Below are positions 1-7,041 of a stretch of DNA of 8,410 nt, in pieces. A program made the position numbers and the translations under genes. Location: the NCBI GenBank assembly GCA_946183175.1, contig CAMHBH010000095.1:1-8410 (forward strand), given 5' to 3'. A model generated the notes under the pieces. That model saw only the letters and a list, made by a program, of their open reading frames with translations, ran no database searches and was not told the DNA's origin. Source of the DNA: an uncultured Oscillibacter sp. Its GTDB lineage: Bacteria > Bacillota > Clostridia > Oscillospirales > Oscillospiraceae. The stretch's first letter is position 1; each line of letters begins with the position of its first letter.

Positions 1-1560
1 ATAGGTAATGGTCGCGGTGCCCTTGAATCCGGCTTTCGGGAGGAAGTAAATCTGCCCGAGGGTGTCGGGGGAGTAGTCGCGGGCGGAGTCGAAGGGGGAG
101 TAGAGGCCGGGGGACAGGTAGTTGAGCAGGAGTTTCCCGGAAGCGGGGGCGGGCGGCGTGATGTGGATGGTCACAACGTCGCCGATTTCCTGCTGTGCGG
201 GGGTGAGGATGTCGGCGGCGCGGATGGCCACGGCGGGGCCTCCGGTGGAGTAGGCGGCGGCGGGGCCGGAACTCAGGTTCGACCCGGGCCGCTCGACGTG
301 AATCAGCAGGTAGCCCGTGAGGGAGTTCCCGTCGTCGTCCCAGAGGTTGTAGGGAATGCGCACTTCCCCGGTATAGGAATCGGGGGCGAGGTAGTTCACG
401 TTGGAAAGGTAGGGTTCGGAACCGGAGCGGTAGTAGAGCGTGTAGGGGGTGACGCGGTTGGTACCGTTGTCGTAGTAGAGCGCGCCGGTAGACGGGAGCG
501 TCGGAAAACTGACGTGGTTGCACTCCTTTTCCGTGGCGACCTGGCTGATGTCGGAGAAGTCCGCCGTGGACAGGTACACGCGCGTCCCGCTGACGGCGGA
601 CATGCGAATCAGATACGCGCCGTTACTCGAAACCGTCATGTAAATCTGTCCGCTGAAAGCGGTATCCTTGTCGGTGGTGGCGGTGAAGGGTATCGTGAAA
701 GAGCCGGCGTAGCTCTTGTTCGCCACGAAATTCATATTGGCGATACGGCTTGTGCCGTACTCCGTATCCTCGTAGGCGCGGGTGTTGCGCCCGACGTACA
801 CCCGCCCGGTCGACGACGACGGCAGGGAGCGGAATTGAATGGACACCAGGTCGTACCCGGTTCTCTCCTTGCACTCGTCGACGAAATCCGACGTTTCAAA
901 GTAGACGCGCGCGCCGGGCCCGGTCTCGTAGTGGAGGCGCTCGCGGAGTTCCTCGCCGCTGTCGGAACCGTTGGGGTTGTTCACGGAGATACGAACCGTT
1001 CCGATAAAGCTGACGCCCTCGGTATCGTACCCGGTGAAGTGGATGGAGAAGTTGCCGGAGTAGGCCGGGTTCGGGACAAACGCCACGTTGCCGATACTCG
1101 GGTTATACGTCCGGTAGTAGCGCGTGCCGCCGGATACAATGCTCTCGTACACGTTGGCGTTGACGTAGCTGTAGTAGAGGGTGCCGTAGCGGGAGGCGGG
1201 CATGGTGAAGGTCAGGTATTGCAGGGAGCGGTTGTAGACCGCCATGCTGTAGTTGAAGAAGTCCTCGGAGCGGAAATGGATGGGCGCGCCGTTGAGGGAC
1301 GCATAGGCGAGTGTGGTTTCCTGCTGTCCGACGGAGACGAGAATCGAGCCGCTGAACGTCTTGTTGTTGACCGTGAAGCCCTCGTAGTCAATGGGCACGA
1401 CGCCGTTGACATCGGGCTTTGGAACAAACGTGATGTTGGAAATCATGTGGGCCGCGCCGGAGACGTAGTAAATCTGGTTGCCGACGCCGAACCCGGTGTC
1501 GCCCTCGGACACGTAGCCCTCGTAGAGCGTGCCGAGCTTGGTATCGACGGAGAGACTGGT
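1..1560 (-). repeat. Tandem cadherin/Ig-like repeats, at least five, continuing past the window edge
   Basis: Five diverged protein repeats are aligned by 'GTLYEGY', 'GTLYYSY', 'GRVYVGR', 'GALYYDN' and 'GKLLLNY' at residues ~593, 709, 835, 942 and 1058. Each is followed 30-40 residues later by 'FVP', 'FVP', 'FVA', 'YLA' or 'FLP', and (for the complete ones) a closing strand of the type 'FSGSILVSV' or 'FIGTVRISV'. Repeat length varies from 107 to 126 residues. The first copy lacks the N-terminal half seen in the others. Similar repeats occur in Firmicute surface proteins. The family name is tentative. Confidence 0.65.
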
Positions 1561-3306
1561 AAGGTAGGAAAGCTCCTCGTCGGTCATGGTCTTGGAGATG
1601 TTTTTCAAATCGTTCAGCAGGGTACTCAGGCGGAGAATGCCGCCCGTCAGATTCGCTTCTAAGTCGGTGGCCCTGTTGGCGGCGACCTCGACACGGCAAA
1701 CGACCGTATACGAGCCGCCCGTACAGGTAATCGTACTCGTACCCGCGCCGACGCCGCGGACAGTCGCCCCGGAACTGGTGGTCGTGACGATGGCCACGCC
1801 CGTGTTGCTGCTGCTCCACTCCCAGTTCTCGATACTCTGCGCGTCGCCGTAGGTGGTCAGGGTGATATTCTGCGCGTCGTTGACCGCCATGGAAATCGTA
1901 TTTGAAGAGAGCGTAATGCCCGAGACGATAATCATACAGCTCGCCGGTTCACTGCTCCCGACTTGCGCGGTGATGGTCGTCTGCCCGGTGGCGAGGGCCG
2001 CGAGAACGATGGTGTACCCGGTTCTCCCGGCAATCTGCACAACGTCGTCACTGGAGAGCGTCCACTGAATGTCGGCGCTGTCGGCGATGGTCGTCGCGCG
2101 GAGACGGCTGCTCGACCCGGGCGACATGGTGATAGTCGACTCGGAGAGCGAGATAGTCACGGACGCGTCGGCGGGCTCGACGTTGACCGTACAAGTCGCC
2201 CTGTACTCCCCTACCGTCACGGTCATGGTACATCTCCCGGCCTGTACGCCGCGCACCGTGCCGCCCGCCGAGGTCGTGCTGACGGTGGCGATACTGCTGT
2301 CACTGCTCTGCCACTCCCAGCTTGACACCGCCACGCCGCGGCTGTCGCCGTAGGTCAGGACGTTGAGGTCGAGCGTCCGGCCCGCCGTGACGGTGTAGGA
2401 TTCCTCCGAGAAGGCGATGCCCGAGACGACGACCGTACAGGGTACGACGGGCCCCGACCCGGCCTGTACGGAAATACGGGCCTCTCCGGCGGCGACCGCC
2501 GTTACCGTGACTTCGTTCCCGGTCGCGGGGGAAATCGTCGCGACGCTTGTCTTGTCGATTGTCCAGTGAATGTCGTCGGGACTTGCGGTGGACGTGGCGG
2601 TTATGGTTCCGGTGCCGCCCGGAGACAGGACAAGCGCCGTCTGCGAGAGCGTGACTTCCGCCGACGCCCCCTCCCGTTCCCGGACTGTCACCGCGCAAGT
2701 GACCGTATAATCGTCGTTGGTGCCCCGGATAGTCGTTGTTCCGGCTGCGACGCCGTGTACCGTGACGCTGTCCCCGGAGGCCGCCACAGTCGCCACGCCC
2801 GTTTCGACACTGCTCCACGTCAGCGCGGCGGCACCGACGCCCGAGGCCGTGCCGAACGCCGCGACAGACAAAGTCTGGTCGTCCCCGACTTGCAGTGTCA
2901 TGCTCTCCGGCGCGGCCACAATGCCGGAAACCGTAACCTGCGCGTGTGCCGACTGTTCGCCTAGCCGCGCGAGTACGTCCGTTGTTCCGGGCTTGACCGC
3001 CAGGAACGTGAAGGAATTGTTCTCGGCGCTTTGTCGCCGGATAATTCCCGACGTGGCGACTGTCCATTCGAGCGTGTCCCCGCTCGAGACCGTGTCCCCG
3101 CTTGAGACCGCGTCCCCGCTCGAGACCGTCGCCGTCAGGGTTCCGGTCGCGTCGACCGCGAGCGTCACTTCCGACGGGGAGAGCGTGATAGTAGCTTGTG
3201 AATTGCCGCCGCCCCCGCTGTCCTCCGCCGCGCGCGACGGCGCGGACAGTGAGAGCAGCAGTACCAGCGACAGGAACACGGACAACAGCCGTTGAGAATG
3301 TCGCAT
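1..3306 (-). CDS. Very large secreted surface protein with six BIG2 domains and cadherin/Ig-like repeats (3' partial)
   Basis: The reading frame is open from the ATG at 3304-3306 to base 1, giving 1102 residues with the C-terminus missing. The ATG follows AAGGAGG by four bases. Residues 1-28 are a signal peptide (RHSQR, then a Leu-rich core, then S-R-A-A), followed by an acidic Gly-rich linker. Six bacterial Ig-like group 2 (BIG2) domains span ~37-542, with the family's W near mid-domain, 'GVATV', 'VRGVxAGTxTI' and a terminal C-x-V-x-V strand (Cys 204, 290, 372, 457, 537; domain 1 lacks it). A Leu-rich, probably helical linker spans ~547-584. From ~585 come cadherin/Ig-like repeats of 107-126 residues, with 'GTLYY' and 'FVPxxxYxGxxxIxYxGxD' motifs and 'FxGxxxIxV' ends. 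BIG2 domains are typical of adhesins and S-layer-type proteins. A wall anchor such as SLH domains may lie beyond the window; this is inference. No enzymatic domain is seen. Confidence 0.9.
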   Translation of the reverse strand, partial: MRHSQRLLSVFLSLVLLLSLSAPSRAAEDSGGGGNSQATITLSPSEVTLAVDATGTLTATVSSGDAVSSGDTVSSGDTLEWTVATSGIIRRQSAENNSFTFLAVKPGTTDVLARLGEQSAHAQVTVSGIVAAPESMTLQVGDDQTLSVAAFGTASGVGAAALTWSSVETGVATVAASGDSVTVHGVAAGTTTIRGTNDDYTVTCAVTVREREGASAEVTLSQTALVLSPGGTGTITATSTASPDDIHWTIDKTSVATISPATGNEVTVTAVAAGEARISVQAGSGPVVPCTVVVSGIAFSEESYTVTAGRTLDLNVLTYGDSRGVAVSSWEWQSSDSSIATVSTTSAGGTVRGVQAGRCTMTVTVGEYRATCTVNVEPADASVTISLSESTITMSPGSSSRLRATTIADSADIQWTLSSDDVVQIAGRTGYTIVLAALATGQTTITAQVGSSEPASCMIIVSGITLSSNTISMAVNDAQNITLTTYGDAQSIENWEWSSSNTGVAIVTTTSSGATVRGVGAGTSTITCTGGSYTVVCRVEVAANRATDLEANLTGGILRLSTLLNDLKNISKTMTDEELSYLTSLSVDTKLGTLYEGYVSEGDTGFGVGNQIYYVSGAAHMISNITFVPKPDVNGVVPIDYEGFTVNNKTFSGSILVSVGQQETTLAYASLNGAPIHFRSEDFFNYSMAVYNRSLQYLTFTMPASRYGTLYYSYVNANVYESIVSGGTRYYRTYNPSIGNVAFVPNPAYSGNFSIHFTGYDTEGVSFIGTVRISVNNPNGSDSGEELRERLHYETGPGARVYFETSDFVDECKERTGYDLVSIQFRSLPSSSTGRVYVGRNTRAYEDTEYGTSRIANMNFVANKSYAGSFTIPFTATTDKDTAFSGQIYMTVSSNGAYLIRMSAVSGTRVYLSTADFSDISQVATEKECNHVSFPTLPSTGALYYDNGTNRVTPYTLYYRSGSEPYLSNVNYLAPDSYTGEVRIPYNLWDDDGNSLTGYLLIHVERPGSNLSSGPAAAYSTGGPAVAIRAADILTPAQQEIGDVVTIHITPPAPASGKLLLNYLSPGLYSPFDSARDYSPDTLGQIYFLPKAGFKGTATITY
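1681..3198 (-). repeat. Six BIG2 domains organised as three A-B pairs (~167-residue superrepeat)
   Basis: Domains 1, 3 and 5 (type A) share 'T-A-T...W-T' and end with a V-S-G-I junction at residues ~126-129, 294-297 and 461-464. Domains 2, 4 and 6 (type B) share 'YGD', 'WEW-SS' (WSS in the first), 'GVA.V' and 'VRGV.AG'. The core Trp residues sit at 81, 248 and 415 for A (spacing 167 and 167) and at 164, 332 and 497 for B (168 and 165). This indicates growth of the array by duplication of a two-domain unit. The DNA copies have diverged strongly, so the duplications are old. Confidence 0.8.
3073..3126 (-). repeat. In-frame 18-bp minisatellite, three copies
   Basis: Three head-to-tail 18-bp units encode the hexapeptide V-S-S-G-D-(A/T) three times at residues 61-78 of the BIG2 surface protein. 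The plus-strand units are 3073-3090, 3091-3108 and 3109-3126. They differ by two substitutions in total (TCG/TCA in one Ser codon, ACG/GCG in one Thr/Ala codon). The repeat sits just before the Trp of the first BIG2 domain, in a loop where the matching third- and fifth-domain sequences have only a short connector. Because the unit is a multiple of three, copy changes would lengthen the loop without breaking the frame. Confidence 0.95.
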
Positions 3307-3310
3307 AGTG

Positions 3311-3317
3311 CCTCCTT
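3311..3317 (-). promoter_or_regulatory. Ribosome binding site of the BIG2 surface protein gene
   Basis: On the minus strand this reads AAGGAGG, a near-perfect complement to the 16S rRNA 3' end. It is followed by CACT and the ATG at 3304-3306. The four-base spacer is shorter than the usual 5-9, but no other start with a better site precedes the signal peptide. Confidence 0.85.
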
Positions 3318-3331
3318 ATTGTACGGGTTCC

Positions 3332-3358
3332 GCCCTCCCCCGGTGTGCGAGGGAGGGC
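3332..3358 (-). terminator. Strong intergenic stem-loop without a U-tract (attenuator, processing site or weak terminator)
   Basis: On the minus strand GCCCTCCCTCG (3358 to 3348) pairs with CGGGGGAGGGC (3342 to 3332) around a five-base CACAC loop. This makes an 11-bp stem with a single U-G wobble. It starts 7 bases after the TAA of the upstream secreted-protein gene and ends 14 bases before the AAGGAGG of the next gene. The bases after it (GGAACCCGTACAATAAGG) contain no run of T, so it is not a textbook Rho-independent terminator. It could partly terminate, protect the upstream message from 3' decay, or uncouple expression of the two genes. The structure is seen; the function is inferred. Confidence 0.55.
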
Positions 3359-3365
3359 ATTGTGT

Positions 3366-6300
3366 TTAGTTGGCGCTCCGTCCGTCCCAGGACGGGGATA
3401 CATTGATTTGCGGGGTGTGGACGTAGACGGCGTTCCCCGCGCTGTCGTAGCCGTCGAGTTGCGTATTGACCCTCAGCGTGACCGTCAGCGCGATTGTGTG
3501 CGCGTTTCCGTACTCGTCACACAGGCGCGTCGGGAAGGTGATGGTCGCGCCGGACGAGGCGTTCGTCAGGGTCAGGTTGATGGCGTTCGTGTAACGGTTG
3601 ACTTGCGCGACCTGTCCCGTGGAGACCGCGATTTCTCCGGCGGGCGAGGACGAGCCGAGGTCTACCAGCGGCGTGAAGTTGTCACTGCGGAGCGTGCTGT
3701 AGTGCGGGCCGAGGTCGATGGCCTTGAGCGCGTCGGCGTTGAGGCAGTACAGGTTACTGTCAAAGGTCAGCGTGACGTTGCCGCTACAGGTGTTCAGTTC
3801 GAGACTGTTGTCGCCGTCCATGCTCAGGTTTTGCGTGATATTGGTAATCATGGGCGGAACCTGGTCGGGCGGCGTAATCGGGTAGGCGGCCCGGAAGACG
3901 TTTGCCCCGCCGTCGACGTTCTGCGCGACGGCGACGACCGCGTACCTGTGGCCCTCGACCATGGGCAGGAGCGAGCTGTCGATGGTCAGCGACGAACTCG
4001 GCGAGACCCGGACACCGCTCCCGATTCCGATGACGGAAGCGCCGTTCGACAAACTCTGGCGGATGAACGCCGCGACCTGGTCTTTGTACTCCCTCGTGGC
4101 GTACACGTCGAATACGGAGCCGTTTCCGGTGTCCATCTTCATGGCCTCCAGCACGTTGTTGACCTGCACGTAGGACGACATGGGCTGGCGTCCGCCGGTG
4201 GGCGTGCTGTTCCAGAAGACGTTGTTCAGAACCGGGTCAAGCATGGTCTCGTCGGTGTCGACGACGAGATAGTCGACCACGGCCTCCTGATTGACGGACA
4301 ACTCCGCGACGGGGTTATTGAGCGTCAGCCGGACGGAGGGCGGCGCGGCTTCCAGCGTCGTGAAGCGGAACAACTGCGCGTTGGTGGAGTAGATTTCGCC
4401 TGTTCCCTGAAGGACGAAGTAGGCGAAGTAATGGGTCTCGCTTCTCAGGCCCGTGACGTTAATCGTGGTGCCCCGGCTGTCGACGGATGTCGAGCCTACC
4501 CGGACGCCCGGGCCGCTGAAGCGCTGTTGGATAATGTTGTACTGCGTGGGCTGTCTGACGCTGAAGGGGGCCAGGCTGGTATCCTCCCCGGATTCCGGGA
4601 TTTCCAGGTAGCGCGCCCAACTGACGGCCCTTCCGGTCATGTCCTGCGCGGAGATGGTGCCGTCCGACGGGGCGAGGAGATAGTGTACGGTGCCCGGGCG
4701 GGTCATCTGGAACCACATGGATACGCTGGTATCCGAGGGGGTGAACGTGGGCGCGCCGTTGGTGAACGTGGGCGCGGCGGTGGCGTGGAAGATACGCGAC
4801 AGCCGGAACGGACTGGGCGAGCCGATTTCCTGTACGGCCCCGGAGGCCTTCAAGGTGTTCAGGCGTTCCTCCGACAGTCCCGCCGAGAGGTTGAGCAGAT
4901 TGGACGTCGAGCCCGCCACGGCGGTCACGCCGAACTGTACTTCCGCGTCCCACAATCTGCGCTCCGCGTCCCCGTCGATTTCGAGGAAGTGCACGGCGTA
5001 CTCGTAAATGCGCCCGTCCTCCAGCGTCCGGAGCGCGGGAATCGCGCCGCTGGTGTACTGGCACAGGTGCAGGTGCATGCTCTGCCCCGACATCCCGGTC
5101 GCGTCGACCGGGAGCATGACGCTCCCCTGTCCGCCGGTGCCCATGGGGTTGCGGACTTTCTCCCAGGTCTGGTCGTAGACAATCGTGGTCGAGAGGCGGC
5201 TTCTGCGGTAGAGCTCAAAGACACAGGTCGTGTCAGACCAGAACAGGAAGTCCCATGCGGCGTCGGGGTCGGCGCGCGACATCGCCACGGGCGCGGCGAT
5301 AAAGGAGAGGTCGACTTCGCTGACGCCGGAGGGATAGTTCGCGGTGTTGAGGGTGAATTCCTGGAAAAGAATCTGGGCGGGCATGGTGGTGAAGGAACTG
5401 CTCTTCTGGGAACGAATCTGATTGAGATTCTCCGAGAGGTCGGAGAGGTCTTGCAACTGGAAACAGTAGGTGATACCGCCGAGCAGGCGGACGGCGGCGG
5501 GTTCGACGGCGGGGAAGTCCAGGACAAGGCTTCCGTCCTCCCACGAGACCACCACGTTCCGGTAGTCTACCGTCCACTCGCTTTCGGTCTCGTCCCCGGT
5601 GTCGTCGGCGTTGTCGGTGCGCTCCGTGGCGTTCCGGTAGGTGTTCCCCGAGACGGTCTGCAAAATGACGGTCTCCCGGAGGAAACTGGCGAGCGTCTCT
5701 TTGGCATTGGCGCGGGCCGCCTCGTTGCGGGCGTTCGCGACTGCGTCGTAGAGGTCAGTCAGGACTTGTCCCGTGGAGAAGCGCCGGATTCCCTCACTGA
5801 AAATCAGCCTGAGGGCGGTATCGGCGTAGGGGGTCTCGGGGTGTCCCTCCGGGTAACTGGTCGTCTCGACGGTCACGGACGGGGGAATGTTGTCGAGCGT
5901 GGACAGGGGAATCATACACACGCCGCGCGGGTTGTCGACCGTGTTGTCGGGGTCGGCGGAACCAAGCCGGAACTCGGAGTAGTTCCCGGCGCTATCCCTC
6001 GCCACGTACCAGAACTGGTAGGAGCGTTCCGGAGTAAGGTTACTTATCTGTATCGCCCCGGAGGCGTTGGCGCGCGTGGCGGTACTCCCGTGACTGATTC
6101 CGCCGTTTCCGGCCACGACCTGCCGAATGGCGTAATCCCTCGTAATGCTCCCGCCCCCGGTCGGCGGATTCGGGAAGCGGGTACCGTCCTCCACCAGAAC
6201 CCAGTAGAGCGTAGCGTTCTCGTTGAGGCTGTACTGTAGCGTAATCGCGCGCTCCCGGACAGTCTGCGGTTCGGGGCCGCTGAGGAAGACCGGCGCGGTG

Positions 6301-7007
6301 CCGTCGACAGTCCGGAACGTCACGAGGCGCATGTAGCTTGACGCGCTGAAATCGGCGTTCGTCAGCCACAGCCACAGGTCGTAGTCCGTCTGGTCGAGCA
6401 GGTTGTTGAGCCTGACGAGGTAGGGCTGGTTCGCGCTGAGGGTCTGCATGCCGTGGGCGTCACTGCCGGGCAGGTCTTCGGAGCGGAACCGGGCGGCGGT
6501 AGGGTGTCCGAGGTCGTGCTTGTAGAGCACCCAGTAGAGGCGGCACGGACGGTCGGCGGTCACGCGCGCGTAGGCCATCGCCGCGCCCGTGACGCTGACC
6601 GTATTTTCCGAAATCACGGGGTCCGTCAGAAACTGCGGGACTTCCGACGTTTCGGCGCTGGGCCGCAACATCCGCACGGGCCGGAGCGGCTTCCCGTCGG
6701 CGTCCATCGTCATAATTTTGGCGTGGTCGACATCGGAAGTCCGGCAGGGGATAACCACCGTCTGCGCCTCCTTGGAGGCGTCCAGCGCCGCCACGGACAG
6801 CATTTGCCCGTCGCCGTCGTAGACGGCGCAAACGGCGCTTTCGGCTAATTCGGTGTCGGGGTCGTTCTCCGGAAACCAGCACGTCAGCGCGACGCCCCGC
6901 TGATGGTCGCGGAGATAGCCGTCTAACAAGGGCGTCTCCGTCGCCCGCGCCGCGCCGCACAGACAGAACAGCGCGAACAGAATCGAAAGAAACGCGGTCT
7001 TTTTCAC
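3366..7007 (-). CDS. Large secreted multi-domain beta-sandwich protein (FN3-like and SbsA/Big_5-like modules), function unknown
   Basis: This 1213-residue exported protein has no recognised catalytic domain. The GTG start at 7005-7007 was chosen because a strong ribosome binding site (GGGAGG) lies 7 bases upstream and the product then opens with a classic signal peptide: KK, a hydrophobic core (FLSILFALF), and an A-R-A cleavage site after residue 22. An in-frame ATG at 7023-7025 would add six residues but has no good ribosome binding site. After a ~100-residue N-terminal region come FN3-like modules at about 122-234 ('CRLYWVLYK'), 237-351 ('ATLYWVLVEDG', 'YVARDSAGNYSEF') and 744-885 ('GTVHYLLAPSDG'). 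An SbsA/Big_5-like module follows the second ('IPPSVTV...LRLIFSEGI', ~374-540), and a related one sits at ~1049-1190 ('PPMITNI...VTLTFDS'). Two predicted helical inserts (~416-446, ~965-988) interrupt the beta-rich sequence. No SLH, LPXTG or lipobox is visible, so it is probably released or bound non-covalently. It has 11 cysteines in the mature chain, many for a Firmicute exoprotein. Domain names are by eye; the role is unknown. Confidence 0.88.
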   Translation of the reverse strand: MKKTAFLSILFALFCLCGAARATETPLLDGYLRDHQRGVALTCWFPENDPDTELAESAVCAVYDGDGQMLSVAALDASKEAQTVVIPCRTSDVDHAKIMTMDADGKPLRPVRMLRPSAETSEVPQFLTDPVISENTVSVTGAAMAYARVTADRPCRLYWVLYKHDLGHPTAARFRSEDLPGSDAHGMQTLSANQPYLVRLNNLLDQTDYDLWLWLTNADFSASSYMRLVTFRTVDGTAPVFLSGPEPQTVRERAITLQYSLNENATLYWVLVEDGTRFPNPPTGGGSITRDYAIRQVVAGNGGISHGSTATRANASGAIQISNLTPERSYQFWYVARDSAGNYSEFRLGSADPDNTVDNPRGVCMIPLSTLDNIPPSVTVETTSYPEGHPETPYADTALRLIFSEGIRRFSTGQVLTDLYDAVANARNEAARANAKETLASFLRETVILQTVSGNTYRNATERTDNADDTGDETESEWTVDYRNVVVSWEDGSLVLDFPAVEPAAVRLLGGITYCFQLQDLSDLSENLNQIRSQKSSSFTTMPAQILFQEFTLNTANYPSGVSEVDLSFIAAPVAMSRADPDAAWDFLFWSDTTCVFELYRRSRLSTTIVYDQTWEKVRNPMGTGGQGSVMLPVDATGMSGQSMHLHLCQYTSGAIPALRTLEDGRIYEYAVHFLEIDGDAERRLWDAEVQFGVTAVAGSTSNLLNLSAGLSEERLNTLKASGAVQEIGSPSPFRLSRIFHATAAPTFTNGAPTFTPSDTSVSMWFQMTRPGTVHYLLAPSDGTISAQDMTGRAVSWARYLEIPESGEDTSLAPFSVRQPTQYNIIQQRFSGPGVRVGSTSVDSRGTTINVTGLRSETHYFAYFVLQGTGEIYSTNAQLFRFTTLEAAPPSVRLTLNNPVAELSVNQEAVVDYLVVDTDETMLDPVLNNVFWNSTPTGGRQPMSSYVQVNNVLEAMKMDTGNGSVFDVYATREYKDQVAAFIRQSLSNGASVIGIGSGVRVSPSSSLTIDSSLLPMVEGHRYAVVAVAQNVDGGANVFRAAYPITPPDQVPPMITNITQNLSMDGDNSLELNTCSGNVTLTFDSNLYCLNADALKAIDLGPHYSTLRSDNFTPLVDLGSSSPAGEIAVSTGQVAQVNRYTNAINLTLTNASSGATITFPTRLCDEYGNAHTIALTVTLRVNTQLDGYDSAGNAVYVHTPQINVSPSWDGRSAN
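4740..4776 (-). repeat. Short direct repeat (16 bp, period 21) within the FN3-like protein gene
   Basis: The plus-strand 16-mer GGTGAACGTGGGCGCG occurs at 4740-4755 and again at 4761-4776. It encodes A-P-T-F-T-N-G-A-P-T-F-T at the start of the third FN3-like module. It is probably a small in-frame duplication of seven codons lengthening the inter-domain linker. Confidence 0.8.
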
Positions 7008-7014
7008 GTCATAA

Positions 7015-7020
7015 CCTCCC
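7015..7020 (-). promoter_or_regulatory. Ribosome binding site that decides a GTG start
   Basis: Read on the minus strand this is GGGAGG inside AAGGGAGGTT, 7 bases upstream of the GTG at 7005-7007. The in-frame ATG at 7023-7025 lies upstream of this site, and translation from it would make the ribosome binding site code for K-G-G. The bases before that ATG (ACCGACAACGC) hold no Shine-Dalgarno match. The GTG start also places the two lysines directly at the N-terminus of the signal peptide. Confidence 0.85.
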
Positions 7021-7041
7021 TTCATGCGTTGTCGGTCTCAC

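Noticed and set aside
163..1662. A 499-residue plus-strand open frame rich in Gly and Val
   Set aside because: It is codon-aligned antisense to the BIG2/cadherin-like gene, low in complexity, without a signal or motif. The minus frame carries clear repeats and a signal peptide.
2300..3403. A 367-residue minus-strand open frame overlapping the start of the BIG2 gene
   Set aside because: It is a shifted frame of the same strand, giving an Arg/His/Gly-rich product. It crosses the intergenic hairpin and lacks a ribosome binding site; the frame starting at 3306 has a strong site, a signal peptide and BIG2 domains.
3345..6239. A 964-residue plus-strand open frame
   Set aside because: It is the exact codon-aligned antisense of the secreted-protein gene, starts with GTG without a ribosome binding site, and gives an Arg/Gly/Val/Asp-rich product with no domain. 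Its openness is explained by missing TTA/CTA/TCA codons in the real gene.
6967..7007. Possible lipoprotein signal (Cys residues in the hydrophobic core, 'FCLCG')
   Set aside because: The residues before each Cys are Phe or Leu, not Gly/Ala/Ser as a lipobox needs, and a normal A-R-A signal peptidase I site follows.
7023..7025. In-frame ATG as the start of the secreted-protein gene
   Set aside because: It lies upstream of the ribosome binding site, which it would turn into coding sequence. The GTG at 7005-7007 has ideal spacing and yields a typical signal peptide.
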